This document shows positions 63,293 through 64,000 of a stretch of 64,000 nt of DNA, piece after piece (position 1 is the first letter of the stretch; each line of letters opens with the position of its first letter). This stretch comes from Prevotella sp. (GTDB lineage Bacteria > Bacteroidota > Bacteroidia > Bacteroidales > Bacteroidaceae): contig JAFUVB010000013.1 in NCBI GenBank assembly GCA_017471245.1, positions 1 through 64,000 on the forward strand, in the 5' to 3' direction. The translations under genes were made by a program, and so were the position numbers. Below the pieces are notes generated by a model. The model was not told where the DNA came from. It did not search any database and was given only the letters and a program-made list of their open reading frames with translations.

Positions 63293-63622
63293 TCATCTTT
63301 CCCCTACAGCCTCTGCCGCTATCTCTGGTTCAAAGTCGTATGTGGATCCATACGAATAACCAACAACTCTGATGATATCTTCTTCAAGGGCATCAGAAAT
63401 CTTGCAAATGGTGGCTATGGTCATATTGTGGGTTCCTGAAAGCCAGCGGCTCACTTCCGTTTCTGTTTTCCCAATCATTCGTGCAAACTCTTTCTGTGAC
63501 ATTCCTTTCGCTTCAAGAATGTAATAAATTCGATTAGCAATAGCCACAGACAGTTCCATCTGCTTCTTCATTCCGGGAGAAATACTACTGCGGATTTCGT
63601 CCATAATTTTGTTGGTCTTCAT
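63293..63622 (-). CDS. XRE-family HTH antitoxin-like protein
   Basis: Likely antitoxin and autorepressor of a toxin-antitoxin pair. Of 109 residues, a Cro/C1-type HTH lies at about 37-90 (GMSQKEFARMIGKTETEVSRWLSGTHNM). A strong Shine-Dalgarno GGAGG is 5 bp before the ATG, unusual for this phylum. The gene follows the partial toxin-like gene by 17 bp, in toxin-first order as in HigBA pairs. Confidence 0.78.
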   Translation of the reverse strand: MKTNKIMDEIRSSISPGMKKQMELSVAIANRIYYILEAKGMSQKEFARMIGKTETEVSRWLSGTHNMTIATICKISDALEEDIIRVVGYSYGSTYDFEPEIAAEAVGER

Positions 63623-63639
63623 GTTTCCTCCTTTCTTTA

Positions 63640-64000
63640 TTAATCATCTATTGTAAATGATAGTTCACCCAGCAACTCTGTGCCTTTAACAATAATCACC
63701 TTTTCTTTTTCTCTCTGCTTTATTTCTATATCGATTTTTTGAAGAGTCCTTACTTGTCGGTGCAGGTTTTTATCTTCTTCATAGGTAGCAGTCTTTTTCA
63801 GTCCTCCATTTCCCAGTATCAGGATCTTCGCTTGGATGTTCAGTAAGTAAAGGCGTAAGGAAGTAGTTTCCAGATGAGAAGGAAGAGCCATTACTCTATC
63901 ACGCCTTGTCCCTTCATATCGGAAATGCATATCCCTTGCTCCATCACGCTTAATGATGTCGAGCCTGTAAACTAATTGGCGTACATCTTCTGGATAAGTG
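63640..64000 (-). CDS. Toxin-like protein, 5' end beyond window
   Basis: About 119 residues are visible, from TYPEDVRQLVYRLDIIKRDG to LLGELSFTIDD. The frame is open to the last base, so the true start is beyond 64000. LRLYLLNIQAKILILGNGGLKKT loosely recalls the HigB/Gp49-like toxins (a strand, then a Gly-rich turn and Lys), and the XRE gene follows. Assignment as toxin rests on gene order; sequence resemblance is weak. Confidence 0.55.
   Translation of the reverse strand, partial: TYPEDVRQLVYRLDIIKRDGARDMHFRYEGTRRDRVMALPSHLETTSLRLYLLNIQAKILILGNGGLKKTATYEEDKNLHRQVRTLQKIDIEIKQREKEKVIIVKGTELLGELSFTIDD

Overview
The window reads as chromosomal DNA of a Bacteroidales bacterium, most likely Prevotella or a close relative such as Segatella. 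The evidence is a SusC/SusD pair, a GLPGLI-family protein, a large secreted protein ending in the NGKKVIIK-type tail common in Prevotella, paired glycine-lipid acyltransferases, and at least ten upstream regions carrying the Bacteroidetes -7 box TAnnTTTG, several with a TTG about 19-21 bp further upstream. Genus assignment is inference; no 16S gene is present.

Layout. 1-11.6 kb (mostly minus strand): a partial serpin lipoprotein, an AldA-type aldehyde dehydrogenase with a palindromic operator candidate, a SusCD outer-membrane uptake pair, a histidine acid phosphatase, and glsA/glsB for glycine lipids. 12.2-14.1 kb: a two-gene restriction-modification system with a NotI-like endonuclease. 14.4-31.0 kb (plus strand): a complete dcw cell-wall/division cluster mraZ-rsmH-ftsL-ftsI-murE-mraY-murD-ftsW-murG-murC-ftsQ-ftsA-ftsZ followed by a YqeY-like gene, opened by a three-repeat MraZ-box promoter and closed by a hairpin terminator. 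murF, murB and ddl are not in it. 31.5-37.5 kb is accessory: a large surface protein with a G8 tract in its signal peptide, a small acidic companion gene, a cassette of small unknown genes flanked by a duplicated gene-tail-plus-hairpin, and a hicAB pair. 37.5-47.3 kb: recO, tRNA-Glu, rpsT, a membrane-anchored regulator, a GLPGLI/TonB-type pair, two paralogous small membrane proteins, gyrB. 47.6-55.3 kb: a proline-rich secreted protein, a GH95 glycosidase with AraC regulator, a DUF3109 protein, ung, and an AAA-ATPase/nuclease-fold protein. 55.4-61.1 kb: a locus that looks like TonB-dependent (possibly metal) uptake. 61.6-64 kb: a HerA-like ATPase and a toxin/antitoxin-like pair running off the end.

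The most unusual signal is in the non-coding DNA. Four intergenic arrays keep an exact 22-bp period built as a 17-bp quasi-palindromic core plus a 5-bp variable spacer, yet use two unrelated core sequences, each present twice. One core family sits beside a second repeated structure, a large palindrome whose arms are 12-bp tandem repeats. A third family, about 138 bp and MITE-like, also occurs twice. I did not recognise any of these as a named element. All of this was read by eye; no database or folding computation was run.
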